Assembly (NCBI GenBank): GCA_001953215.1
Contig: CP019169.1
Location: 4,712,001 to 4,776,000 of the forward strand
DNA: 64,000 nt
Source: Betaproteobacteria bacterium GR16-43
Lineage (GTDB): Bacteria; Pseudomonadota; Gammaproteobacteria; Burkholderiales; Usitatibacteraceae
Reading direction: 5' to 3'
Part shown: positions 57,385 through 64,000 of the stretch, in pieces
Position numbering within the stretch: position 1 is the first letter of the stretch
How the letters are laid out: the number at the start of each line of letters is the position of its first letter
Made by a program: the position numbers and the translations under genes
The notes under the pieces: generated by a model
The model's database searches: none
What the model was told of the DNA's origin: nothing
The model's input: only the letters and a program-made list of their open reading frames with translations

Positions 57385-58593
57385 TCAGCCGTAGTTGAGG
57401 CCCATCGCCTCGCGCACATCGCGCATCGTTTCGTCCGCGAGGTCGCGGGCCTTCTCGCAACCGTCCTGGATGATGTTGCGCACGAGCGTCGGGTCTTCCT
57501 CGTACTGCAGGGCCCGCTCGCGGATCGGCGCGATCTCCTTGTTGATCGAGTCGATCACCGGCTGCTTGCACTCGAGGCAGCCGATGCCGGCGGTCGTGCA
57601 ACCCTTCACCACCCAGTCCTTCGTGGCGGCATCCGAATAGACCTGGTGCAGGTTCCAGACGGGGCACTTCTCGGGATTGCCCGGGTCCTGGCGCCGGACG
57701 CGCGCCGGATCGGTGGGCATCGTGCGGACCTTCTTCGTGACGCTGTCCGGCTCTTCCCGCAGCATGATCGCATTGCCGTAGCTCTTGGACATCTTCTCGC
57801 CGTCCAGGCCCAGCAGCTTCGGCGTCTCGGTGAGCAGCACGTCGGGCTCGGCCAGGATCACGCGCCCGCCGCCTTCGAGGAAGCCGTAGAGCCGCTCCTT
57901 GTCGCCCAGCGTGAGGTTCTGCACGTCCTCGACCAGCTTCCTTGCCGCCTCGAGCGAGGGATGGTCGCCCTGCTCCTGGAATTTCTTGCGCAGCTCGCGA
58001 TAGACCTTCGCCTTCTTCGGGCCCATCTTCTTCACGGCGGCCTCGGCCTTCTCCTCGAAGCCCTTCTCCTTGCCGAAGAGGTGGTTGAAGCGCCGCGCGA
58101 TCTCGCGCGTGATCTCGACGTGGGCCGTCTGGTCCTCGCCCACGGGCACCTTGTTGGCGCGGTAGATCATGATGTCGGCTGCCTGCATGAGCGGGTAGCC
58201 GAGGAAGCCGTAGGTGTGGAGGTCCATGCCCCGCTCACCGAGCTTTTCCATCTGGTCCTTGTACGTGGGCACGCGCTCCAGCCACGCGAGCGGCACGAAG
58301 AACGACAGCAGCATCGTGAGCTCGGCGTGCTGCGGCACGCGCGACTGGATGAAGAGCGTGGCCTTCGACGGATCGATGCCCACGGCGAGCCAGTCGACGA
58401 ACATGTCCCACACGGTCGACTCGATGACCGTCGGATCCTCGTAGTGGGTGGTGAGCGCATGCCAGTCCGCGGCGAAGAACAGGCACGGGTATTCGTTCTG
58501 CAGTTTCACCCAGTTCTTGAGCGCGCCATGGTAGTGGCCGAGGTGCATCGCGCCCGTGGGGCGCATTCCTGAAAGTACGCGGTCCTGGAACAT
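57385..58593 (-). CDS. trpS: Tryptophan-tRNA ligase
   Basis: TrpRS charges tRNA-Trp. 402 aa, longer than the E. coli enzyme (about 334) through an insertion in the middle (about 160-230, Lys/Glu-rich), as seen in some betaproteobacterial forms. Class I motifs: PTGAMHLGHYHGAL (HIGH-like) and GEKMSKSYGN (KMSKS). It also has four Cys in the C-terminal region (CPVW, GCTTAGIGCLECK), possibly metal-binding. It heads the run trpS, site-2 protease. Confidence 0.95.
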   Translation of the reverse strand: MFQDRVLSGMRPTGAMHLGHYHGALKNWVKLQNEYPCLFFAADWHALTTHYEDPTVIESTVWDMFVDWLAVGIDPSKATLFIQSRVPQHAELTMLLSFFVPLAWLERVPTYKDQMEKLGERGMDLHTYGFLGYPLMQAADIMIYRANKVPVGEDQTAHVEITREIARRFNHLFGKEKGFEEKAEAAVKKMGPKKAKVYRELRKKFQEQGDHPSLEAARKLVEDVQNLTLGDKERLYGFLEGGGRVILAEPDVLLTETPKLLGLDGEKMSKSYGNAIMLREEPDSVTKKVRTMPTDPARVRRQDPGNPEKCPVWNLHQVYSDAATKDWVVKGCTTAGIGCLECKQPVIDSINKEIAPIRERALQYEEDPTLVRNIIQDGCEKARDLADETMRDVREAMGLNYG

Positions 58594-58602
58594 GCGTGCG
58601 AG

Positions 58603-59265
58603 TTATCCGAGTCCGAAGACGGAAAAGGTGAGGTTCTGGAGGGCGTTCACGGGCGGCATGAACACCGCGCGGTTCACGGCAGGGATCAGCAACAGGCCCA
58701 GCACGATGAACAGGCCGAAGCGTTCGACCTGCGCGAACTTGTAGGCCATCGCGTTCGGCAGCAGCGCGGTCACGATGCGCCCGCCGTCGAGCGGCGGGAT
58801 GGGGAAGAGGTTCAGGATCGCGAACACCACGTTGATCTGGATGCCGGCCATCGCGACGGCGAACCAGAAATCGCCCACGAGCGAGCTGGATTCGATCGAC
58901 ACGAGCAGCACCTTGGCCACCAGCGCCCACGCCAGCATCTGCGCCAGGTTGGAGGCCGGGCCCGCGGCCGCGACCCAGAGCATGTCGCGCTTCGGGTCGC
59001 GCAGGTTGCGCTCGTTCACCGGCACCGGCTTGGCCCAACCGAACATGAATCCGGTGGTAAGCACCGTGATGAGCGGCAGCGCGATGGTGCCGATGGGATC
59101 GATGTGTTTCGCCGGATTCAGCGTGACGCGTCCCAGCATGTAAGCCGTGGTGTCGCCGAAGTGCTTCGCGACGTAGCCGTGCGCGGCTTCGTGCAGCGTG
59201 ATCGCGAAGATCACGGGCAACGCGTAGACCGCGAGGGTGGCCAGGGCGTTGTAGAGCTCGCCCAT
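58603..59265 (-). CDS. Site-2 protease family (M50) membrane metalloprotease
   Basis: 220 aa from the ATG at 59265, which overlaps the upstream stop by one base (TGATG). HEAAH (25-29), NPAKHIDPIG and the C-terminal PPLDGGRI Asp motif are the zinc-site hallmarks of the small PDZ-less S2P family. Four to six membrane helices. The substrate is unknown. trpS lies downstream and yciO upstream. Confidence 0.9.
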   Translation of the reverse strand: MGELYNALATLAVYALPVIFAITLHEAAHGYVAKHFGDTTAYMLGRVTLNPAKHIDPIGTIALPLITVLTTGFMFGWAKPVPVNERNLRDPKRDMLWVAAAGPASNLAQMLAWALVAKVLLVSIESSSLVGDFWFAVAMAGIQINVVFAILNLFPIPPLDGGRIVTALLPNAMAYKFAQVERFGLFIVLGLLLIPAVNRAVFMPPVNALQNLTFSVFGLG

Positions 59266-59903
59266 CAGTGCAGCGCCGCCTTCACGAAACCGAAGGGGCG
59301 CGTGTCGCCCTTGCCCTCGCGCAGCAGCACCGGCGCGTCGCCCGAAAGGTCGATCACGGTGGTCGCCTGCACGCCGCACGGACCCGCGTCGATCACGAGG
59401 TCCACCAGGTGCTCGAGGCGCGTGCGGATTTCATCCGCGTCGTTGAGGGGCTGGCCGTGGTCGGGAAGGATGAGCGTGGAAGACAGGAGCGGTTCCTTGA
59501 GTTCGTTCAACAACGCGAGCGGCACCGGATGGTCCGGGATGCGCACGCCGATCGTGTGGCGCGGGTGCAGCAGCCGGCGGGGCACGTCGCGCGTGGCCCG
59601 CAGGATGAAGGTGTAGCTCCCGGGCGTATTGGCCTTGATCAGCCGGTACTGGATGTTGTCCACCTTTGCGAATTGCCCGATCTCCGAGATGTCCCGGCAC
59701 ACGAGCGTGAGGTGATGCCTTTCGTCCACGTTGCGGATCCTGCGGATGCGTTCCATCGCCGCCTTGTCGCCGATGTGGCATCCCAGCGCGTAGCAGGAGT
59801 CGGTGGGGTAGGCGATCACGCCTCCACCGCGAACGATCTCCACCGCCGCCCGGACCAGCCGAGGTTGCGGATCCTCCGGGTGCACCGTGAAAAACTGCGC
59901 CAT
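59265..59903 (-). CDS. YciO/Sua5/YrdC-family protein
   Basis: 212 aa of the YrdC-like fold. GGGVIAYPTDSCYALGC, KAAMERIRRIRNVDERHHLT and PGSYTFILRATRDVPRRLL are the nucleotide and threonine-site motifs. The branch is YciO rather than TsaC, judging from RNVDERHHLTLVCRDIS and the neighbour yciV. YciO's exact role is less certain than that of TsaC/Sua5, which makes threonylcarbamoyl-AMP for tRNA t6A. Confidence 0.88.
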   Translation of the reverse strand: MAQFFTVHPEDPQPRLVRAAVEIVRGGGVIAYPTDSCYALGCHIGDKAAMERIRRIRNVDERHHLTLVCRDISEIGQFAKVDNIQYRLIKANTPGSYTFILRATRDVPRRLLHPRHTIGVRIPDHPVPLALLNELKEPLLSSTLILPDHGQPLNDADEIRTRLEHLVDLVIDAGPCGVQATTVIDLSGDAPVLLREGKGDTRPFGFVKAALH

Positions 59904-59957
59904 CGTGCGCCCGAGCCTCGCTCGTTCGTCCTGCGTTGAAGATGCGGTACCGGGCGG

Positions 59958-60842
59958 CTAGTGCGCCCGCTTGGACCACACGGGCACGCACGACGCGGGA
60001 AGCGGCGGCAGCTCCCCCGGTTCGTACGGGCTTTCGCCCGGCCCGTGGAAATCGGCTCCGCGCGAAGCGAGGAAGCCGTGCTCCTCCGCCAGCCGGCGCC
60101 AGGTGTTGTATTCCTCGGGGCGGTGACTGCCGGTCACCACCTCGATCGCCTCGCCACCGAGGCTGCGAAATTCTTCCAGCAGCGCATCGCGAATCGACGG
60201 CTTCAGGTCGTAGCGGCCGGGGTGCGCCAGTACAGCGATGCCGCCGGCGGCCTTGATCCACGTGATCGCTTCCTCCAGCCCCGCCCACCGATGCGGCACA
60301 TAGGCGGGCCTGCCCTTGCCGAGATACTTGTCGAACGCGGCCTGGATGTTCTTCACGGCGCCGCTGTCCGCGAGGTAGCGCGCGAAATGCGTGCGGCTCA
60401 CCATCGCGTCGTTGCTGGCCAGCGCGAGCGCGGCCTCGTACGTATGCGGAAATCCGATCTTCGCCAGCGCCTCGCCGATCAGCCTGGCGCGGTCCAGCCT
60501 CCCCTGCCGCACCGATTGCAAACCCGCAACCAGCTCGGGCGCGTTCGGATCGATCCAGAGCCCGACGATGTGCAGCGTCGTCACGCCCCAGCTCACCGAG
60601 ATCTCGACCCCGTCCACCAGGTTCACGCCAAGGCGTTTGGCCGCCTCGTGGGCTTCGGCCAGGCCGTCGGTCGTATCGTGGTCGGTCAGGGCTATCGCAT
60701 CCACGCCCGCTTTCGCGGCCAGCTCCATCAACTGCGTGGGGGACAGCAAACCATCCGAGCAGGTCGAATGGTTGTGGAGATCGAAATTGTCCAAATGAGG
60801 CGACTTCGAGGAATCGGTTGATATTGTAGCAAAATCCGACAT
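59958..60842 (-). CDS. rnm: PHP-domain phosphoesterase YciV/RNase AM
   Basis: 294 aa. The PHP metal site is visible: DLHNHSTCSDGLLSP, LTDHDTTDGLAEA, GVEISVSW, and VLAHPGRY with SRGADFHGPG at the end. The E. coli homologue (RNase AM) is a 5'-3' exonuclease acting on 3',5'-bisphosphonucleotides and short RNA. The ATG at 60842 is only 15 nt from the divergent gene start; a TTG at about 60794 (L-DNFDLHNHS) is an alternative start. Confidence 0.9.
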   Translation of the reverse strand: MSDFATISTDSSKSPHLDNFDLHNHSTCSDGLLSPTQLMELAAKAGVDAIALTDHDTTDGLAEAHEAAKRLGVNLVDGVEISVSWGVTTLHIVGLWIDPNAPELVAGLQSVRQGRLDRARLIGEALAKIGFPHTYEAALALASNDAMVSRTHFARYLADSGAVKNIQAAFDKYLGKGRPAYVPHRWAGLEEAITWIKAAGGIAVLAHPGRYDLKPSIRDALLEEFRSLGGEAIEVVTGSHRPEEYNTWRRLAEEHGFLASRGADFHGPGESPYEPGELPPLPASCVPVWSKRAH

Positions 60843-60857
60843 TTCCCGAGGGCTTTC

Positions 60858-61520
60858 ATGACGGTCTCACCCATTCGCTTCGGCGACGAAGGACAGGTCG
60901 CCACGGGCGAACTGGCGATCCGGTTTCGCGAGTTCTGCCTGCGCGACGCAAGGCTGGTGGCACTGCGCCCCGGCTTCGACATGCTGGAGACCATCGACCG
61001 GCAATACGGCGGTTCCGCGGCGCTCCCGCTCGAGGATTCCGACGAGTTGCTGGCAGGCCTGTTGAACGATCTCGCACGCCACAACGCGCATCCCGACCTC
61101 GTGCTCGGCGTGGCGCTCTGGGGCCTGCGCCACGACATCCCGCTGGACGCGATCGAACCGGTGGTGAACGCCCTGGCCCATCGCTCCAACGAAGCCCGCT
61201 CGCCGCAGGAGCTCGCGGCGGTGTTCGGCCTCATGCAAGGCGTGATTGCTAACGTAGCGCCGCGGCTCTCGCCGGACCTGGAGCGGTCGAATCCGGAGCG
61301 GCCGTGGCGGATCCTGCACCTGAATTTCGCCATCACCGCCATCCGCACCGAGGACCCGCCGATGATCGATTTCGCGTTCGACGCCCTGGACGCGGCGCTG
61401 CCCTCGGAACGGCGCGGTTTCTACAGCGAGGCGATGGCGCTGGCGCTTTCGCCGCAGGTCGCCGCGGCGGTGCGGGAACGAATCGAGGCGCGACACCTCA
61501 AATGGACAGCCGACGCCTAG
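60858..61520 (+). CDS. Conserved hypothetical protein (220 aa)
   Basis: Not recognised. A soluble, mostly helical acidic protein with no signal or membrane segment. GAGGG lies 5 nt before the ATG. It starts 15 nt from the divergent yciV start. A promoter for yciB overlaps its last codons. A regulatory or structural role in the following operon cannot be judged. Confidence 0.75.
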   Translation: MTVSPIRFGDEGQVATGELAIRFREFCLRDARLVALRPGFDMLETIDRQYGGSAALPLEDSDELLAGLLNDLARHNAHPDLVLGVALWGLRHDIPLDAIEPVVNALAHRSNEARSPQELAAVFGLMQGVIANVAPRLSPDLERSNPERPWRILHLNFAITAIRTEDPPMIDFAFDALDAALPSERRGFYSEAMALALSPQVAAAVRERIEARHLKWTADA

Positions 61521-61532
61521 ATCGGCTATACT
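61503..61532 (+). promoter_or_regulatory. Sigma-70-type promoter for yciB-yciI-bolA
   Basis: TGGACA (61503-61508) and TATACT (61527-61532) with an 18-nt spacer each match consensus at five of six positions. It lies over the end of the preceding gene; the leader would be about 45 nt. Confidence 0.65.
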
Positions 61533-61583
61533 TTTCAGTTACTTACCGAGCAGCTTCTCAGGTTTCACCCAAGCCTCGCACAC

Positions 61584-62129
61584 GTGAAATTCCTCTTCGA
61601 TTTCCTCCCGCTGGTCCTCTTCTTCGTCGCCTTCAAGGTCGCCGGCATTTTCGTGGCGACGGCCGTGGCGATCGCGGTGACCGTGGCGCAGATCGGGTAC
61701 TTGCTCGTACGCCGCCAGAAGGTGAGCGGCATGCAGTGGGCGGTGCTGGTCATCATCGTCGTCTTCGGGGGTGCCACGCTCGTGCTGCAGGACGAGACGT
61801 ACATCAAGTGGAAACCGACGGTGCTCTACTGGAGCGTGGCCGTGACGCTGCTGGGCGCGCTCGCGTTCGGCAAGAACTTCATGAAGTCGATGCTGGCCCA
61901 CATCTTCACGATGCCCGATCCCATCTGGTTCAAGGTGTGCGTGATGTGGGGCGTGTTCTTCATCGCGAAGGGCGCGCTGAACCTCTGGGTCGCCTTCAAT
62001 TTCCCCCTCGAGACGTGGGTCACGTTCAAGGTCTGGGGCAGCACCGCGATCTTCTTCGTCTTCGCCGTTGCGCAGATTTTCTGGCTGTCGAAGTACATGG
62101 TGGATGAACCCGAGGGAAAGCCGCACTGA
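61584..62129 (+). CDS. yciB: Septation protein A / YciB (IspZ family)
   Basis: 181 aa from a GTG at 61584. Five membrane helices with [37 protein letters not shown] and [16 protein letters not shown] are the YciB hallmark. YciB is an inner-membrane protein tied to cell-envelope elongation and intracellular septation. The upstream Shine-Dalgarno is weak. It overlaps yciI by one base (TGATG). Confidence 0.94.
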   Translation: MKFLFDFLPLVLFFVAFKVAGIFVATAVAIAVTVAQIGYLLVRRQKVSGMQWAVLVIIVVFGGATLVLQDETYIKWKPTVLYWSVAVTLLGALAFGKNFMKSMLAHIFTMPDPIWFKVCVMWGVFFIAKGALNLWVAFNFPLETWVTFKVWGSTAIFFVFAVAQIFWLSKYMVDEPEGKPH

Positions 62130-62431
62130 TGCTCTACGCGATCCTCACCGAAGACCTCCCGGGCGTGCTCGACAAGCGCGTGCAGTCGCGCCCCGCGCAC
62201 GTGGAGCGCCTGAAGGCGCTGCAGGCCGAGGGCCGGCTGATCCTCGCGGGCCCGCATCCGGCCATCGACAGCGAAGACCCGGGCCCCGCAGGCTTCACCG
62301 GCTCGCTCATCGTCGCGGAATTCGCCTCGCGCGAAGCCGCCATCGCCTGGGCCAGCGAAGATCCCTACGTGAAGGCCGGCGTGTACGGCCGCGTCACCAT
62401 CAAACCGTTCAAGAAGGCGCTACCGGCTTGA
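62129..62431 (+). CDS. YciI-like protein
   Basis: 100 aa, ferredoxin-like fold. [40 protein letters not shown] and the [17 protein letters not shown] end match YciI. The conserved His and Asp that form the putative catalytic pair are present (RPAHVERL and related). Its role is uncertain. It usually sits with yciB and bolA, as here. Confidence 0.92.
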   Translation: MLYAILTEDLPGVLDKRVQSRPAHVERLKALQAEGRLILAGPHPAIDSEDPGPAGFTGSLIVAEFASREAAIAWASEDPYVKAGVYGRVTIKPFKKALPA

Positions 62432-62694
62432 ACACCGAGCAAGCCATCCGCGAGCGCCTCGCCGCGTTGCACCCCTCCGCATTGGAGCTGCGCGACGACA
62501 GCGATTCGCACGCGGGCCACGCGGGGCATCGCCCCGGGGGCGGCTCGCACTGGCAGCTCACCATCGTTTCGGAAGCGTTCCGCGGCCAGTCGCCCGTGGT
62601 GCGCCATCGAATGATTTATGAGGCTTTGGGCGACCTCATGAAACGCGACATCCACGCCCTCCAGATCGAGGCGTTCGCGCCCGAGCAACTCTAG
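62428..62694 (+). CDS. bolA: BolA family protein
   Basis: 88 aa from a TTG at 62428 that overlaps the yciI stop (TTGA). [20 protein letters not shown] and [20 protein letters not shown] are the BolA signature, a class II KH-like fold that works with monothiol glutaredoxins in Fe-S metabolism and in stress regulation. A His/Gly-rich loop ([14 protein letters not shown]) precedes it and could bind metal. Confidence 0.9.
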   Translation: MNTEQAIRERLAALHPSALELRDDSDSHAGHAGHRPGGGSHWQLTIVSEAFRGQSPVVRHRMIYEALGDLMKRDIHALQIEAFAPEQL

Positions 62695-62712
62695 ACCAAG
62701 CAAAGGAAGACC

Positions 62713-63570
62713 ATGCACCCCAACCTCAAGAACCTCGCCGTCGCGCTCGTGGCCGGCTCGCTCGCGCTCGCCGCGAACGCGCAGGACAAGGCCGAAAAGG
62801 CGCCCGAGAAAGCGTCGAAGAAAGCCGCCGCTTCCGCTGCTGCCCCCGGCTCCGGCCGTGTCGTCGTGAACGGCGTCGCGATCCCGCAGAACCGCATCGA
62901 TGCGATGAGCAAGGAGCTCACCGCCCAGGGCCAGGCCGATTCGCCCGAGCGCCTCGCCGCGATCAAGGACGAGCTCGTGAACCGCGAAGTGCTCGCCCAG
63001 GCCGCCCAGAAGCGTGGCCTCGACAAGTCGCCCGACGTCGCCGCGCAAGTCGAGATGGCCAAGCAGGCCGTGCTCGTGCGCGCGCTCTTCGAGAACGAGA
63101 TGAAGGCCAACCCCATCACGGACGCCGACCTGCAGAAGCAGTACGAGACGTTCAAGACGCAGATGGGCACCAACGAGTACAAGGTTCGCCACATCCTGGT
63201 CGACAAGGAAGATGACGCGAAAGCCATCATCGCCGAGCTGAACAAGGGCGGCGACTTCGCGAAGATCGCGAAGGACAAGTCGAAGGACCCGGGCTCCAAG
63301 GACAACGGCGGCGACCTCGATTGGGGCCCCTCCGCGCGTTACGTGAAGCCCTTCTCCGACGCCGTGATGAAGCTGCCGAAAGGCCAGACCACGACGGCCC
63401 CGGTGAAGACCGACTTCGGCTACCACGTGATTCGCGTCGACGACGTGCGTCCGCTCAAGGTGCCCGAGTTCGCCGAGCTGAAGGAACAGTTCCGCCAGCG
63501 CGCGCAGCAACAGCAGATCCAGAAGCTCGTTTCCGAGCTGCGTTCCAAGGCGAAGGTCGAGGAACGGTAG
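62713..63570 (+). CDS. Periplasmic parvulin-type peptidyl-prolyl isomerase
   Basis: 285 aa: signal peptide (about 1-23, ALAANA), an Ala/Lys linker, an N-terminal helical part (about 50-140, VNREVLAQAAQKRGLDKSPD) and a parvulin domain (about 150-245: YKVRHILVDKEDDAKAIIAE, FAKIAKDKSKDPGSKDNGGD, FGYHVIRVDDVR). It helps fold exported proteins. AAAGGAAG lies 3 nt before the ATG. A strong terminator follows. Confidence 0.93.
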   Translation: MHPNLKNLAVALVAGSLALAANAQDKAEKAPEKASKKAAASAAAPGSGRVVVNGVAIPQNRIDAMSKELTAQGQADSPERLAAIKDELVNREVLAQAAQKRGLDKSPDVAAQVEMAKQAVLVRALFENEMKANPITDADLQKQYETFKTQMGTNEYKVRHILVDKEDDAKAIIAELNKGGDFAKIAKDKSKDPGSKDNGGDLDWGPSARYVKPFSDAVMKLPKGQTTTAPVKTDFGYHVIRVDDVRPLKVPEFAELKEQFRQRAQQQQIQKLVSELRSKAKVEER

Positions 63571-63591
63571 TCCCGCAGTCGTTTCACGATC

Positions 63592-63617
63592 AAGGGCGGC
63601 TTCGGCCGCCCTTTTTC
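63592..63617 (+). terminator. Intrinsic terminator after the parvulin gene
   Basis: AAGGGCGGC, loop TTCG, GCCGCCC, then TTTTT: a GC-rich 7-9-bp stem with a UUCG tetraloop and T-run, 21 nt after the stop. Confidence 0.88.
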
Positions 63618-63624
63618 TTGGCGA

Positions 63625-63697
63625 AAATCGGGGTCAGGGTAGAAATATCTTTCGAGGCAAAAGCCTTGTGAGGATATTTCTACCCTGGCCCCGGTTT
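63625..63697. repeat. Second GGGGTCAGGG-type palindromic element
   Basis: The 27-nt arm 63625-63651 is identical to 28512-28538. The opposite arm 63673-63697 is its complement with two changes, both of which give G-U pairs in an RNA copy of the plus strand. It has one arm pair, not three as in the copy at 28512. Confidence 0.88.
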
Positions 63698-63759
63698 TTC
63701 TCGACCCCTTCGGCTTCGAGGCCCGTTTCAGTCTTCAGGACCCCCTGAAAGGACTGGAC

Positions 63760-64000
63760 ATGACCCGCCTCAAGCTTCTCGCCGCCGCCCTCCTCGCGGC
63801 CACCTCCATCCCCGCCTTCGCCATCGGTGATCGCGTGGATGTCCGCATCTTCGACCGCTCCACCTCTCGCGAACTGCCGGTCTACTGGCACGAAGGCAAG
63901 GCGTACGTCGTCGGCAAGCCCGGCAACGAATACTCCGTCCAGGTTCGTAACAAGGTTGGTGAGGACCTGCTCGCGGTGATGAGCATCGACGGCGTGAATG
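63760..64000 (+). CDS. Secreted hypothetical protein (5' part, runs off the window)
   Basis: 80 codons are visible: a signal peptide (MTRLKLLAAALLAATSIPAFA) with AAAGGA 7 nt upstream, then a beta-rich sequence IGDRVDVRIFDRSTSREL and GKAYVVGKPGNEYSVQVRNK. Not recognised. The reading frame stays open to the right edge. Confidence 0.65.
   Translation, partial: MTRLKLLAAALLAATSIPAFAIGDRVDVRIFDRSTSRELPVYWHEGKAYVVGKPGNEYSVQVRNKVGEDLLAVMSIDGVN

Noticed and set aside
57314-57667. Upstream extension of the alpha/beta hydrolase to 57667
   Set aside because: Crosses a repeat arm and the end of trpS; the signal peptide starts at 57313.
63634-63891. 85-aa minus-strand ORF through the second GGGGTCAGGG element
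   Set aside because: Antisense to a signal-peptide gene with a good Shine-Dalgarno on the plus strand; no motif.

Overview
The window is high-GC DNA, densely packed with genes, from a Gram-negative bacterium, most likely a betaproteobacterium. Three things point there. The lipid A, BamA and Rho-type envelope gene sets and ZipA mark it as Gram-negative. The order rpsB-tsf-pyrH-frr-uppS-cdsA-dxr-rseP-bamA-skp-lpxD-fabZ-lpxA is the classical proteobacterial arrangement. The blocks smc-zipA-ligA, dapC-dapD-dapE-prmB and trpS-M50-yciO-yciV-yciB-yciI-bolA-PPIase are typical of Betaproteobacteria. The genus cannot be fixed from the sequence alone. No rRNA, tRNA, insertion sequence, prophage or CRISPR array is visible.

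Layout. Positions 1-12,219 (minus strand) hold one long growth operon: translation (rpsB, tsf, frr), UMP kinase, isoprenoid carrier, phospholipid and envelope biogenesis, running off the left edge inside lpxA. From 12,465 map and glnD run divergently, followed by a PhnD-like binding protein. 16,990-28,000 (minus) holds a TPR protein, two small membrane proteins, def, a methylthioinosine phosphorylase with hypoxanthine phosphoribosyltransferase, galU, ligA, zipA and smc. After queF and an EamA exporter comes a three-gene glycan module (GT4, double GT2, coiled-coil methyltransferase; 29,483-33,829). 35,488-43,068 is a tightly overlapped lysine/peptidoglycan (dap) operon into which a degenerate class III cyclase, pilU, an RDD-pilin fusion and two DUF962 proteins are inserted. 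43,114-53,093 is more accessory: a di-heme oxidoreductase behind a probable sigma-54 promoter, RraA-like and class II aldolases, VOC-pdxH-chaC, and a seven-gene minus-strand run divergent from a LysR regulator. 53,068-63,570 is housekeeping again: rluB, scpB, scpA, an esterase, trpS, a site-2 protease, yciO, yciV, yciB, yciI, bolA and a parvulin.

The most striking theme is the set of small intergenic inverted repeats, at least five sequence families, and how often they overlap functional signals. One arm encodes part of the Skp signal peptide. One family supplies the Shine-Dalgarno sequence of uppS and of galU, in galU inside a hairpin. A GGGGTCAGGG-type element supplies the last residues and stop codon of the EamA transporter, and its second copy differs only by changes that keep G-U pairs. 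Other points of note: a 21-bp divergent spacer centred on a palindromic -10 element with both start codons 6-7 nt away, two genes that appear to lack ATG/GTG/TTG starts (glnD and a hydroxyisobutyrate-dehydrogenase homologue), an RDD domain fused to a complete type IV pilin-like domain beside pilU, and a cyclase homologue with swapped specificity residues inside the dap operon.

All family assignments are by reading motifs and recalled family features; no database search was run.
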